Part shown: positions 25,890 to 38,302 of the stretch, piece by piece | How positions within the stretch are numbered: the stretch's first letter is position 1 | Layout of the letters: each line of letters begins with the position of its first letter | NCBI GenBank assembly: GCA_936450465.1 | Contig: OW388300.1 | Span: 47,444,358 to 47,508,357, forward strand | Length of the DNA stretch: 64,000 bases | Reading direction: 5' to 3' | From: Gibbula magus | Taxonomy: Eukaryota; Mollusca; Gastropoda; Trochida; Trochidae | The notes under the pieces: generated by a model | Told to the model about the DNA's origin: nothing | The model's input: only the letters and a program-made list of their open reading frames with translations | Database searches by the model: none | Position numbers and translations under genes: made by a program

Positions 25890-26543
25890 TCTACTGAATG
25901 ACATGCATTGTGTGTGTTCTTTTTAATTAATTATAAAGCTCAAAGTTGGTATTGGACTCAGTTGACAACTTGTATATAAGAGTGCATGGCAATTCAATGC
26001 TAATTAGAAACTCAAAAAATATAAAGTGAAAACAGTTAAACATTAAATTGACAGCGAACAGTGGAGATTTTTTAAATACAATTATTTTGCGACTTCATGA
26101 TGAAATGATCAATTCAAATTATTATAATTTATAATACACAATTATTAGAACAATATGTCAAGCATTACATATTCCGGGTTTTGCTTTTCAGTATAAAATA
26201 ATAACAAACTCGATGGTTCAGGTCAGTCGGTGAATTCGCTGTCAAGGGAGATAACTCTGATTCGAGGTAGTTTTCGTATGTCACTGCGCGTCCCACGAAA
26301 GTACATTATTGTGGTCTTTCAGCAAGTAGAAGAAGTGCAACAGTTAGTTCTGTGTATGCATAGATCTATAGTTAAACGAACAGAAGGAAAATGTAAACAT
26401 TTATGTAAAAGTTCTACTGAACGGACAGATTCAGAATATGACGGCAAAGGCTACAATGGCCGCTGTGATGGGGCTCAATAGCTATATATTTTCGGAAGAA
26501 AGTAGTGCAAATAAAAGAATGCCGGTAAGATAAAAACGTTGTA

Positions 26544-26724
26544 CAGCGGTCCCGAGGGGCACATGGTGTGATTTACCCTATACGTATGTGAGTCTATGTT
26601 CCCCGCGGCTGCGCCTTGGGGAACATAGACTCACACACAGGGTACATCATACCACGTAACCCTCCTTGGGGAACATAGACTCACACACAGGGTACATTAC
26701 ACCATGTATCCTTCGGGACCGCTG
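26544..26724. mobile_element. Foldback MITE with CAGCGGTCCCGA termini
   Basis: Left CAGCGGTCCCGAGGGGCACA and right ATCCTTCGGGACCGCTG are inverted repeats, flanked by TA. Inside, GTGAGTCTATGTTCCCC pairs with GGGGAACATAGACTCAC over an 11-13 nt loop, and the segment CTTGGGGAACATAGACTCAC is present twice about 52 bp apart. Confidence 0.82.
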
Positions 26725-27299
26725 TAAAACTTATAAAGTATTCCAATCAACATTATACATTTGGCATTTCTATCTCATCGAGAAGAGTGTGAAAATCACT
26801 CTACGAGCAAAACGATGCGGTGAGAAAATACTTCCATTGGAATACATCGATATGAAAAAGGACAAAAAACCCAACTTTATTGTAATTGTTTATTGATTTA
26901 AATCAAAAGATGTTTTTTCGGTAACATTTGGTCAAATGGAGATTCCTAAGACATAAAAGAACACAAGTTTTGACGTTATCTCAAACGCGGACTGATACAG
27001 TGAGTGACACCCCATTATATAAATGTCTGTAACAGACCTCTCGCCTTATCAAGTATATCATGAATAAAAGAAATAACTATGCAAAATATCAACAATAAAT
27101 GATGTTTATGATGTTATATGACATCAAATATTATATAAAAACGTGACCTCGGAAACTGTTATTTACTGAAAACAGTACAACAAGATCATTGTAAAACCTG
27201 GAAGGCAAGGGATCTAATCATTTTACAAAGGGAGATAATTACATTTCAAAGGGAGATAATCATGAAAAATAATTCTGTTAACACGCCCGTCATACGTTT

Positions 27300-29800
27300 G
27301 TCACTGCAGTGAAAACATAACTTTCTACTGCTTTTATGCAAATATGGATCATATTGTTTCATATTGAGAACATTTTTATCACCTGATGAGAATATGAGAA
27401 TATATATATTTGATATCATATTTAGACCCCACTATGACATGACTAATATTCTAATGTTCAATAGCGACTTTAAAATGGCAAGTGAACTTTGATATTTACC
27501 GTATTAATTGAAATATTAGTGTTCAAGTGAATACTTTATATGGAACGGTATGACTGGAGTTCAATAAAGGCATATGTTCGGAAATAGAGGGCAAATATAT
27601 GGAAGCGTGTACAGGTTTTCTGATTTAAATGGTCAACGGCTATGATCTGTGAGTTCCAGCCATTGCAATAATACTAGCAGCCATGATATGAGTCAAATTC
27701 TCTTGAAAGCAGCATTAAGCCCTAAATCACCTCACCTTACCTTGATAATCATACAATATTTTCACATAATGATCTAGTTGTGATGTGCATTGTTTTCTTC
27801 TATAACCAATTTTGCGAAGAGATTAGATTTTGTCTATTTTCTCACCACATCATTTTGTAACCAATGCAATGTCCATCACTTTCTAATATTCTGACAGATT
27901 AAGGTTAATAGATATGTACGTTACAGTATGTAGGGTATTGCTAAATTGCTCAAATGATTCATAGTATTGGCTTCAAATTTATGATAAGGTAATGTGAGTC
28001 ATACTAAATTTTTCTGATGATGACATTTGATGCGTTTGGGCGCAGTGTTCACGAAAGTGTTTCCAGCTCTGGCACACATTTTTAGAATTTGTTATTCGGT
28101 ACAATATTGAATATGTACACATTTATATCATTTAAGTCCAATAGTTGCAATTGATCATGTCAGCTTTTCAATGAAAACACATAATTCAAACCATGTTGCG
28201 TTATTAGTGACTCTCAGTATATTCTTCATACACTTTTATTTGGCTTTATAACATGTCGAAATAATATAATGCTGATTTGAGGTCAATTAAATTAACTCGG
28301 CTAAATATATGACAGTTACTCGTTTTTAACGAACATCCCGCAGTGGCCTTATACATGTGTAAATATACTTGTTTTATGAATACACTATATGTACCAACCA
28401 ACATCTATGTTTCTATCTGCTATAGATAAGTATATGAGTTTAAAAATTACATTTCACTGATCTCAAGCTGCCGTAAATTGCCTGTTGTTTCAATCAAAAT
28501 CACGACATTATTTTGAATTCTATGCAATGGAAAAAATGTTTAGCAACAGTCAATACGTTTTGTCACATAAAAATCCCCTTTAAGAACGATTGACTAACAC
28601 AGGCCACTGTAAGGTCTCAATAAATTAAATTAAATTAGTGAGATATTGCTATTTATATTGCTAGATAAGATAAGATAAGATAATTATTTAATGTCTATTG
28701 GAAATTTGTTGTACACTGTTTTCAGGCAAAAAATACATACAATTTATATATAACAGAGATAAATGATAAATAAATGATGAGCCCTGTTTGTTTTCAATGT
28801 TGGCATGCGTAATCTTCGGCCTGAAGGAATAAGGAAGAATGAGGCATGTGTTTAATGCTAAAATGGTTTCATGTAACACTCATACCATTAGGCCGTTAGA
28901 AACTATGAGTGTTAAAGCTATGTAGTTGATGTAACACATGTAACACTTATGTAACACATGAATTATATGTATATGGTGTCATGAAAGAATGGCCTACATA
29001 CAAACTTTACGTCCAGCATATCAACTTCTTTCGGAAAAGTATGTTTCCTTTCCTGTTTTATTTTAGTTAAACGTCTTAACACATTTACTCGAACGAGACA
29101 CATACTACATGCATGTGAAACATAAACAGATAAAACCTCAGTCGTTTTTTCTTAAACGCCCCACCGTTTGACCTTTGGCCAAGCGTGTTAAACATTGTGA
29201 ACGAACTGAAATCCCGTTCATAACATATTCTCCTAATAAATCAACACAGACAGACACACAGACAGACACACACGAGTTTATTCACGTCTCACTTCTATAA
29301 CATAGATCAATACGTTTACAAACCATGCACAGAACACAAACATTTAAAAGCTTTATCAATATATATATATGTTTTTTTGTCTTTTTGTAAAATCAAAAAG
29401 AGTTTGATCTAATGTGTTCTTGAACTTCAAGAGTATGTGTTCTTGATATAGCTTCATGTGTATTTATGATATTAGTACTCGACAAATAAACTACGTGGCA
29501 AAGGAAATTGTACCCAATGTCCAACCAAAATACTTAAATCTATAGGCCTATATCGCCTGGTTTAGGAGTTTCCAAAACGACTATATTAGAGTTTCCATTG
29601 GTGAAACTTATGCATCCAGTATACCTCTTGAACGACAAGGCGTGTGTTTAAAACTATAAACAGAAAATGATTTTAAACAATGTAACAATGTAACAATGTT
29701 AAATAGATAATGTTTCAAATTTCAAATTGAGGTAAGTTGGTTTCTAGAGAAATAGTATAACATTATTGGCGTTGTTGTAGCTACACTTTCTTTTGACGTT
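27300..29800. other. Intergenic region before copy 4
   Basis: Aligns piecewise with the regions before copies 2 and 3 (GATCTAGTTGTGATG, CATATGGTGTCATG, TTTGACCTTTGGCCAAG words). It holds a truncated SINE at 27650, a short AGATA repeat at about 28664-28682 and a CAGACA-type stretch near 29246-29270. No gene found. Confidence 0.55.
27650..27742 (+). mobile_element. Truncated SINE with internal deletion
   Basis: GTGAGTTCCAGCCATTGCAA joins the mid-body directly to ATAATACTAGCAGCC, then CTCTTGAAAGCAGCATTAAG and CACCTCACC. It interrupts intergenic sequence (GTCAACGGCTATGA...) that is continuous at 17000 and 8110. Confidence 0.7.
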
Positions 29801-29919
29801 CTTTTGTACTGGTGTCAACTACCGGTCACATATCTTCTCATAACATTCATACACTGTGTTTATGAAACTTTGAAAGTAAACTATAACACACCATAAAATA
29901 GCAATAAAGCTCATACATA

Positions 29920-29968
29920 GCATTAGGGTATATTGTCATTGTTCTCCATGCTCCGACATGCTATATAA
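29920..29968 (+). promoter_or_regulatory. Core promoter of copy 4
   Basis: Shared block starts at 29920; TATATAA at 29962-29968 in the slightly altered context GACATGCTATATAAAGGG, 53 nt before the ATG. Confidence 0.8.
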
Positions 29969-30014
29969 AGGGAGGTCTTCATCAAACTACACTTGTCTAC
30001 ATCTTGCAGTGAAA

Positions 30015-32834
30015 ATGGCTCTCTCTACAGTTTCAGCACTGACAGCCTTCCTTTTCATTGGAACTCTTTTGCCGTTTGTCTTTGGACAAAGTAAGTATTA
30101 ATTCTTCTTGCTACTGTCAACTCAATCCACATTTAAAATAAATATCAAACCGAAGACATCATACGAACTTATTTGGTTGAAATATCAATTCGTCTGTCCT
30201 TGAAAAAGAGTATCAATTTGCTCAATTTTGAACCCTCATGCCTTTTGTCTATGTTAATTAAACTTGGATGATTTAGTGATTTTTTATGGCATACAAAATA
30301 ATAGATATATAGGTACTAACATAAACGAGTTCTCAACATACGTGAGATTCGGTTTTTATATTTCAATCATGTGATAAAATTAAGGAAATTTATTTTTCAC
30401 ACTCTATTAACTATACACAATTAACGAAGACGTAAAAAATAATTTTACATTTAATTTTGTTTACTATATTCACATTCACTCCAGTGTATAGAGCATCGTT
30501 TCTCAGGGTCAAATGCACAACCATGTATTTGTCATTAGACTGAAGCTAAGTACTTGTTGATTCACTATGAGAAACATACAAATGTGTATATATATACATG
30601 TAACTTGCAATGAATGTTTAAAAACTGATGAATAACACCTGATCCACAGAGAAAGCAGAAATCTTATACCTGTTTAAACTTAAACTTAGAAACCTACATT
30701 TGTATGTGCCACAACACCTCAAAGTGATTTGATTGGCTAGTACATAGTCTGGAATTCCTTTTTCATTTATAAACGAGAATTCATTTATGAATCCCGAACA
30801 CATGAAATTTTACCATACGACGAGGACTGATATTACTGAATCAAGAGCAATTTCCAACAATGTTTGTTACTCTCGTATGTGGGAAATTACAATGAATAGC
30901 ATTTTTGTTCATTGATGAAGACTTAAATCGTAATCCTTAGGGCCCAAAGACAATTAATACCCACTTGACGAATATTTAACCGAAATGAAGGATATGCAAA
31001 TCCATCTAAACCTCAGTTTTAAAACAGGTATTACATAGATTGACGAAGAGACATACGCATTGTGACTGTCATAACATGACGTAACTCAAAGGACAGATAA
31101 CTCTCGTACTAGACAGATTTTATTTTGCGAATGACTAGTGCAAATTAATCTCATATTATCGAAGGATTTGATTTTAAGAGTGTGAATAGTTAATTTAACT
31201 GTGAAATATCATTACTTAAGATGCTGTGAAAGGGTTGATCTAATTTTGTTTACGTTTCCGTTTTCTATTTTAAGACACAGTAGAAAATGCAACAACACCT
31301 CATCACTATCCACTTAACTGTATACAATTACAAACATGGATATCAATTGTAAATTAAGACAACTGCATGCTCACTTGGATGTAAATTAATATTTATCGTT
31401 AACAGACAATTTGTTTATATCTTCTCCTCAATTACAGCATGTGATACAGTTGGCTGTGTGAACGGAGACTGTTTATTGGGACCTCCCCCGGTTTGTCAGT
31501 GTCGACCTGGCTTCCAGCTAACTGCCATCGCTACCGTTTGTGAAGGTGAGTGATCACAGTGTATAGTATATACATTACACAAACATTTAGATAAACATAT
31601 AAATTATAATAGTGTATAGTATATAAAATATACGTTCATAATATTATCACATCTAGCAACATTAAACATTCCATGACTTTATCACATTTATTCACACCAT
31701 TTGCCTGTCATACCGGTGGCATGGGTTCTTTGAAAGGCCATAGATGATGTTCACAATTAAAAGTTCTTCAACTACTAAATGCTCGCAAAAGGATGTGTTT
31801 TCCCTATCGACTATGCATCTGAAGCAAAGTTTAGGACATTTAATCTGGTATCTTTCTTGACGATGCATTCTTTACTGAAACATCAAACATGTAGTTATTA
31901 TTTAGTGATACTGCAACGATCAATGTCTGAGCCATTTGATACTGTCTCCTCAGATATCAACGAATGTGTATCGAATCCGTGTGTGGGTCAACCCCCATCC
32001 TATCCACCCATCTTCAGTCCGTATGGTCCAAACCAATGTGTGAACATCCAGGGAAGCTACCGGTGTCACTGTAACTACCCCTACTTTCCCTCAATAAACG
32101 GGACTCAATGTATCAATGGTAAGTGCTCGATATCCCTATCTACAATTCACATTTATATACTCTGAGAAACTGTACAATAAAGCATTTTCTGAATAGGTTT
32201 GGTATTCACGTTTCACAATTGATATACCCAGTGATGTGTTAATGTAATATTTTATATTTTAATCGTTTTAGTCATATTGTTATCTATACAATTAGTACAG
32301 TGTATTTTGAGTTATATTTTGTTGTTATTCCATTACCTCAAAAACAACATAGAATCTGTGTTGATTCTACCAATTTATCAAAGTGTCACATGATCAATCA
32401 CATAGGGAAGACATGTAATATTATCATATTCTGACCAACATTCTCAAACTCAAGCACTGTAGGTTGGTGCTGCATAAGTATGAAATCCCACAATGACTCG
32501 ACCGGAAAAAGGGAACAGGAAATTGCACTATTGCAGATAACGTGATCCTAATATAACAATATTACTGTTGCTATGTTGGAAGGTGGTTATTCTACCTTAA
32601 CAATTATTGTCATCCCTCGTTTCAATTTATTATGTCAGGCTCAGTATGGACAGCCTTAGACAGCTGTAACCTCATGTTGCGTGTCTTATTCATAACTGCT
32701 TATGTTCTCCCAACGTGTTTCATGTTCCAGGCTCAGTAGGACAGCAGCAGCAGCAGCAATCCCTGCTACAGACCCTCTTCAGACTAAGTCTGCTTGGTTT
32801 CGATGTTGGTGAAATATTCGACTTCAAGAAGTAA
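30015..32834 (+). CDS. Copy 4: secreted two-EGF protein, 150 aa, KK-extended tail
   Basis: Exons 30015-30090, 31438-31545, 31954-32118 and 32731-32834; intron 1 is the longest in the family (1347 nt). The signal peptide is MALSTVSALTAFLFIG... ending VFGQ. The first EGF reads CDTVGC and LLGPPP, variants shared only with copy 7. Exon 4 begins GSVGQ (also shared with copy 7), has six Gln, and ends GEIFDFKK: the position that is TAG in copies 1-3 and 5-7 is AAG here, so translation runs two codons further to TAA. The KK ending and a SINE fragment in the 3' flank are shared with copy 8. The step from copy 3 is 9262 nt because a Crypton-bearing block lies between. Domains are complete; presumed functional. 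Confidence 0.92.
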
Positions 32835-32938
32835 AATGGATGCATTGGAAACTCCTGTCTTCTTTCCTGATATCACTCATGCTATGAGTTTTATAATGAC
32901 ATTATCAAACAATGTGTCGATTGCTGATTGCTGATTTC

Positions 32939-32944
32939 AATAAA
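32939..32944 (+). terminator. Poly(A) signal of copy 4
   Basis: AATAAA about 105 nt after the stop, in TTTCAATAAAAATTTCTGATCTTTATTTGC; the GATCT-TTTG context parallels copies 1-3 although the 3' UTR is shorter. Confidence 0.6.
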
Positions 32945-34526
32945 AATTTCTGATCTTTATTTGCTTTTATGATTTTTTCCTTTATGTTATTGCATGTTTT
33001 CAATGAAATGAGGTCAGGTGATATGAGGTTGTATGCTGCCTTCATGTTCTATTTACTTCGACCTCTAATCGATATATATTTGGAAGAAAATCTACAGATG
33101 CATTACTGCCATCGGATCTAATGACAACTACAGTTACAAACCCTGACTGTCCTAACACTTCTTTGGAATCGCTTCAAGAATTTTGGAAAACAATATCAAA
33201 TTATGATTATAAATATATAAGTTAATGACTTCTCTCCCAACAAGAGCAAAATAACATTGCGTTGTGTCTGTGCTCTGGGACGCTGATAGATTTGAGGTGA
33301 CGCTGTTATACTTTGAACGTTATGGTTAATGTCATTGCGGGTTGATGTCCTCAATACAATATTGGTACAGCATCGTGGTGATACCTGAATCCGATGGATG
33401 GAACTGGAGAATAAAGATTTCATTGCATGATTCGTAAATTTATTACATTGATGTACAATCTCACCGGTTATTGCGTGTCTAACATTTTTCTCATAAACAT
33501 AACTTGTTTTGCTGGTCCTTCTTTAATAAACTTCACACCCTACTCTTGCCGAATCCAACTGCAATGGGAGACCTAAATTGAACCTTTAAATTAGCCAATC
33601 TAAATCAGCGGGTGTGATCAAAACAATTCAACCTTCATTCAAAATAAACTTAAACACTAAAGTTTTTAGCGAGACTGTTACAATTGTGACGTCACAACTG
33701 CAAAATAGTATCATGTCATACATAGCACTAGTTACACATTGTAGTATATACAACAGTATTTTACATGGATGAGTAATAGATGCTGGATTACTATTACTAG
33801 GAATATTTAATCAGCGTGAATGTATCATGTTGTGTAAGTATGATACAAATATAGGCAATAAATAACAATTCTCACTGAAGTGTCCTCTACTATTATCATA
33901 ACATGAGCTATTTATTTCAATATTGATGTTATGCTTAATTCAGAAAGTCTACACAGCTATCATTGTAGTTTTGAGTTTGTTTGAGATGATTTAAATGATT
34001 TAGTTTTGCTGTGTATCCTTTATGATCTAATTTGTATATGTGCACATTTTTCGAATGATGAGGTCATTTCATTTTTCAAAGAGTCTGTTCACTAATAAAA
34101 GGAAAGAAAACCTATTATGTAACACCAAATTTGCATATTTGATCCAAATTGTTCAAATAGTTTTTGCATTGCATAACAAAAAGGCCACACAAGTAATGCC
34201 AGAGACTTATATTCGTTAACAAAAAATTGCAAACTCGATTCACATTTTTAAAATGCTTTTTAGTAAAGTTTATGCATTGTGCATTTGATATTTCTTCCAA
34301 GACGTAATTTGCAAAGAGATTGCGGAAAGAGAGGTATAAATGTGCAACCTTGTAATGTTTCTGGGTTTAAATCGTCAACGTCTAACCATAATTAAAGAGG
34401 TGATTGTTTTTTATGTATATTGTTTTCTTCCAAAAATAATTTGCAGAGAGACAATTGTTCGCATGTGGGTTTACACAGAATGTATGCTTGTAGAGTTTTC
34501 TGGAGTTTTCTTTGTTATTGAAATCA
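32945..34526. other. Downstream flank of copy 4 to the inversion junction
   Basis: Follows the flanks of the + strand genes (CTATTACTGCCATCGGATC-like, GACTTCTCTCCCAA, GTTTAAATCGTCAACGTCTA) and changes to the minus-gene type of DNA within a MITE at about 34500-34527. TGACGTCA occurs once at about 33690. No gene found. Confidence 0.55.
33010..33045 (-). mobile_element. SINE 3'-end fragment downstream of copy 4
   Basis: Reverse complement GAAGGCAGCATACAACCTCA then TATCACCTGACCT, a decayed SINE end in the same relative place as the one behind copy 8. Confidence 0.6.
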
Positions 34527-34853
34527 TGGGAAAACTGTTTATTTGAGTCAAAAACATTCGTGAAAACCACGCCCATTGAAGAGGGCTATTTCTGGTAGAT
34601 TCACTTGCGCGCGGAAACCACGTACACCTGTAGCATCATCACCATTTTCATGCGAATGCCTGCCTGTAGTGTTGCTTGTGGTTGTATTAAAATCTGTTTC
34701 AAATGTTTTTCTGATTCTTTTGTAACATGACAACTCCTGAAATTTGAATATAATGGTGCAACTTCATAATGCTATGTTATTGCTAAGCTATTCATTATAT
34801 TTATTATGACATCGGATTAGATATCTGGTGTTCGTTTCTTTTGACCGTCAGTG
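34527..34853. mobile_element. 5'-truncated copy of the same MITE in duplicon 1
   Basis: Interior from GGGAAAACTGTTTATTTGAG onward and the right end GTTTCTTTTGACCGTCAGTG are present, then TA. The left end is missing: sequence before about 34527 belongs to the plus-gene type of intergenic DNA. Confidence 0.75.
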
Positions 34854-34884
34854 TATACGACCATCACGTGTATACACTGATATA

Positions 34885-34932
34885 TACGTGTATACGTGTA
34901 TACGTGTATACGTGTATACGTGTATATATATA
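34885..34932. repeat. GTATACGT minisatellite
   Basis: The 8-mer TATACGTG repeats about five times, then (TA)n. It is the unit of an adjacent CACGTGTATA word that is single-copy in duplicons 2 and 3. Confidence 0.85.
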
Positions 34933-34969
34933 TCATAAACGTCCGTCTAACAGATACGGGTATGTATGG

Positions 34970-35200
34970 TATCAACTTCCCAATGCAAGGCATAACTCTT
35001 CCCAGTCTCCGTTACTGGCTGATTTAGGCCTTGCAGTATTTCCTTAAGAAATTTGTGCTTAGAAATCCAGGCCCACTATGCATTTCTGGTGCAGCGATTC
35101 ACTATCTTGGCACAACAAAGCTAGGGAAATACCGCAAGGCTTAAATCAGCAAGTAATGCAGACTGGCAAGAGTTATGTCTTGCGTTTGGAAGTTGGTATG
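34970..35200. mobile_element. Foldback element with ~80-90 bp arms
   Basis: 34970-35057 pairs with 35112-35200 (for example GCATAACTCTTCCCAGTCTC against GCAGACTGGCAAGAGTTATG). The arms show about 10-15% mismatch. The loop is about 55 bp. It is absent from the matching places in duplicons 2 and 3. Confidence 0.8.
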
Positions 35201-35403
35201 CTATAGTATATCAAATATACACGATATCAGGTGGATCTGTCATATATATCTATTCGGCCATCACGTGTATCCATATCATAAACTGTCCATAACATAGGCA
35301 GTGTAAACTCTATCGTATTTTTAATAGAAAGCAATGTGTTAATCATTTCCATTGTAAATCATTCACTAACTTTGAACTGAAGAACAGTTTACACAATTCA
35401 ATT

Positions 35404-36230
35404 CCATCGGTGTCAATGTAACTACCCGTACGCCCCCTCCATTAACGGGACTAAGTGTATCACAGGTAGGTGCTGGGAATTTTCACAATCATCATGAACT
35501 TTGGGAAACTGTACAATATAGCGTTTTCTTGTTTTTAAATCTGAATTGTATTGCTATGATTAAATCTTTCTGCAATAAAGAACACTTGATTTTTCAGGTA
35601 CTGATTTATTGTCATATACTAATTTCTATTTCTAATCCTAATTAAAAGACCGTAGTTTCCAATAGAACAGCATGCGTTTTGAATTTCTTTTGTATGCCAT
35701 TTTATTACTTCAAGTACATCTAGTGATCCTCATGTGTCTATTTCAACACATCCCATTTATCAAAGTCTCACCTCATCCATCACCGTCCACGTCACCTTTG
35801 CTATTTAAGAAATACATGATATTAAGATAGTGTAAAAAGTGTATTTAGATAATATACAAGGTTGTATTTGGGATAATATTGCAAGATTCGGACCCAAACC
35901 CCAAAACCTGCATGTATGGGTATTACTCCAACAAGGGACTCATCCTGAAAAATGTACAGAAATTTGAACTGTTGCCGATAGTTTAAGCCCAGACACACCT
36001 ATATTACACTTGCTATTTTTGATGATGACCATACTACCGTTAAACAAGTGTCATCCGTTGTGATGTGCGTCTTATTGTTAGTTGAATACAGTTATCCTTA
36101 CTTGTTACCTACTTCAAAGTATCTTACCATAATCGCCATTATCAACTCTTGCTAGAACAATTGATATGTTAAGATTTTGATTTTTGAGAAGTATGGTGGA
36201 TTCATTGACAACTACAAACAGTCAACCGGT
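35404..36230 (+). pseudogene. Remnant 1 of the two-EGF family (exon 3 half, intron 3, eroded exon 4)
   Basis: 35404-35465 aligns with the 3' half of exon 3 (TGTCAATGTAACTACCCGTA, ...TCCATTAACGGGACTAAG) but the donor end is altered (CACAGGTAGG). Sequence after it follows intron 3 of the live genes. Around 36165-36200, GATTTTTGAGAAGTATGGTGGATTCATTG matches the end of exon 4 and the start of the 3' UTR (GACTTCTAGAAGTAAAATGGATG) with the Gln tract and hydrophobic peptide lost. Promoter, exon 1, exon 2 and the first half of exon 3 are absent. It opens duplicon 1, upstream of and opposite to copy 5. Confidence 0.75.
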
Positions 36231-36239
36231 TTATTCTAG

Positions 36240-38300
36240 CCTTCAATATAATTACATACATACCACAATATCTAACTGTATATATATATATAGGAGGAAA
36301 TCTATTATTTCCTTGTGTTACCATAATAATTGTGAACTATAAACCATATATTTGAGTTATAAAACACTGCCTACATGACTATGACTATGACTATGACATC
36401 CTAAACTTTAAGCAAAATGACTTCTCCAGCGTCAATTGGACTAAGCAAATTGAAATAATTGTGCACTGATTACATGTAAGTTATTACACAATACAAGAAC
36501 GCACAGGCATTTGATTTTGTTTAGCATCGTCTATATCCATGAAGGTTTTTTGTTTGAATATTATTCTCATAAACATCATTCCTTTGCTGGTGCTACCCAA
36601 CTTAAAAACCCTAGTACATGATTCATGCATTTATAAAATTGGAGCATAATACGAGATCACGCCGGCGATTCATGATGTCAAGCATTGTCTCTGTCCATGA
36701 CATGTATTAAGTTTAAACATTATTTTCATAAACATTGTTCGTGTTGGTGGTGCGTTCAAATTGAACTTCAAACCATGCTGCTGTAACGATTTTAATACTA
36801 CCAAAATATTTTAACCAAAACTTTAAATTAGCTAATCCGAATCAGTGGGTGAGTCCGTAAGAATCCCACCATTGATAGAAAGATGGAATAACCTGATGGC
36901 CCTATGACATAGAATGGACTGCTCCAATCCAATCCAATTATAAACCAACCTAAACCTTTAAATATTACTTGCAGGCAACTGTTCATTGCCATACCAATTT
37001 AAACGTTAAACTTATGATCCCTACATCGTAAGGATGTTGAAATAATGTAATCATGTCATAATGTAATAATGTACAACACACACATTGAGATATTCTTTTA
37101 TTTCATGAACATCAGTGATATTAAGAAAAGTTCACATTTGCAGGGGGGACAACCCATATTGTTTACAAATTAATGTTATTGTAACTATGTCAATGCCTAA
37201 TGAACATAGAATATATCACAAATATAGTACATAAGAATCACACATTGGTGATGTCAGGATGTTTGTAGTTGCCAATACATTCAGTTTACTTTTTAAGGAG
37301 AGATGGGACGATTAACAAGTTTATTATGTCTTTTATGAAAACATTTAATAAAATTTGGGGGTCACCACATGATTTAAAGAGTTATCAGTATTAAAAGTAA
37401 CACCCCTGTCAGCAAATTATATTATTTTTGACCGATTTCACCTACTTAAATGAAGAGCGCGCTTTCAACGATGAAACTCCGAATCCTTTTAGATACAATG
37501 TTATCACATACGCAGATACATAGCAAGTTTATATTTTGAAAAATAATGACACTGTTAAATCAATTAAAATAAAATTAAGCAGTTTTTAAATAAAAACGGC
37601 TTTTTTCCCTTCGTTTTTCTCATATTCAACAGGATTTTTCACTGACACACATATTTTAGATATTACTAAAACTGTAATATGATGTGGGCACTTGAATAAG
37701 CAAACACATTCAGGAATAATAATAGGGGGTCACCGAACTTTTTCCATCATTTAAATCTCATTTTTGAAATCACGTACATAAATGTAAAGACATGACGTCA
37801 CGGCAGTTTTGATAAATTAAACTTTAACTTTGACGGCCTATTGTGTATTTATTATTGAATATACTATCAATCTAAGCCTTCTTAATGGAAGGACAACTAT
37901 CAGTTGACTATATAAGGCGATTTATATTCATCACTTACTGGATATATGTATGTAATTGGAAAGACACACATGGTCACATATTTACCGCGAATATAGGTGA
38001 CGGTAACGACATGCGGCATGCCGTAAAATGGCCGTTAAAAAGGCATTGTGGTAAATTTAAACGCTTTCCATTAGTTTATTGATAAAACTTTGCTTAAACA
38101 AATGTAATGCATTAATTTTTAGATTTTTTCAAATCAATAAATTGTTTTCGCAAAATGTTACCCTTAGTGAATTCAATATCTTCCTCCCATCTCTCCTTAA
38201 GCTCGAACACATAACAGATATGGATAATATACGTCAGAATAATTTCATTTGTGATGTCAGAAAGGAATACTCTTTGTAGTTTCCATTACATCCTTTTTAC
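36240..38300. other. Spacer between remnant 1 and copy 5
   Basis: Contains the empty site of the LINE insertion (about 36598-36612), the flank shared with all family members (ATGGAATAACCTGATGGCCC, ACTTGCAGGCAACTG), and unit-specific sequence at 37250-37480 and 37905-38090. No gene; short open frames have no recognisable domain. Confidence 0.55.
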
Positions 38301-38302
38301 TT

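Larger units (their letters stand above)
23813..27300. mobile_element. Inserted block between copies 3 and 4
   Basis: Downstream of copy 3 the alignment with the flanks of copies 1 and 2 stops near 23813 and resumes near 27300-27360 (TTTTTATCACCTGA, CATATTTAGACC words also seen at 16750-16800). The block carries the Crypton-like pseudogene, a foldback MITE (26544-26724) and two AAGGGAGATAA words (27228 region). No terminal inverted repeats were found for the whole block, which fits a Crypton, but exact ends are uncertain. An 83-codon open frame at 26230-26481 is not recognised. Confidence 0.5.

Noticed and set aside
26230..26481. 83-codon open frame after the Crypton-like relic
   Set aside because: No recognisable domain and composition like surrounding non-coding DNA; it lies in repeat-rich sequence with an AAGGGAGATAA word.
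37880..38280. Two short open frames upstream of copy 5's 3' end
   Set aside because: One lies in unit-specific sequence; the other is shared with duplicon 2 only as duplicated 3' flank; neither has a domain.
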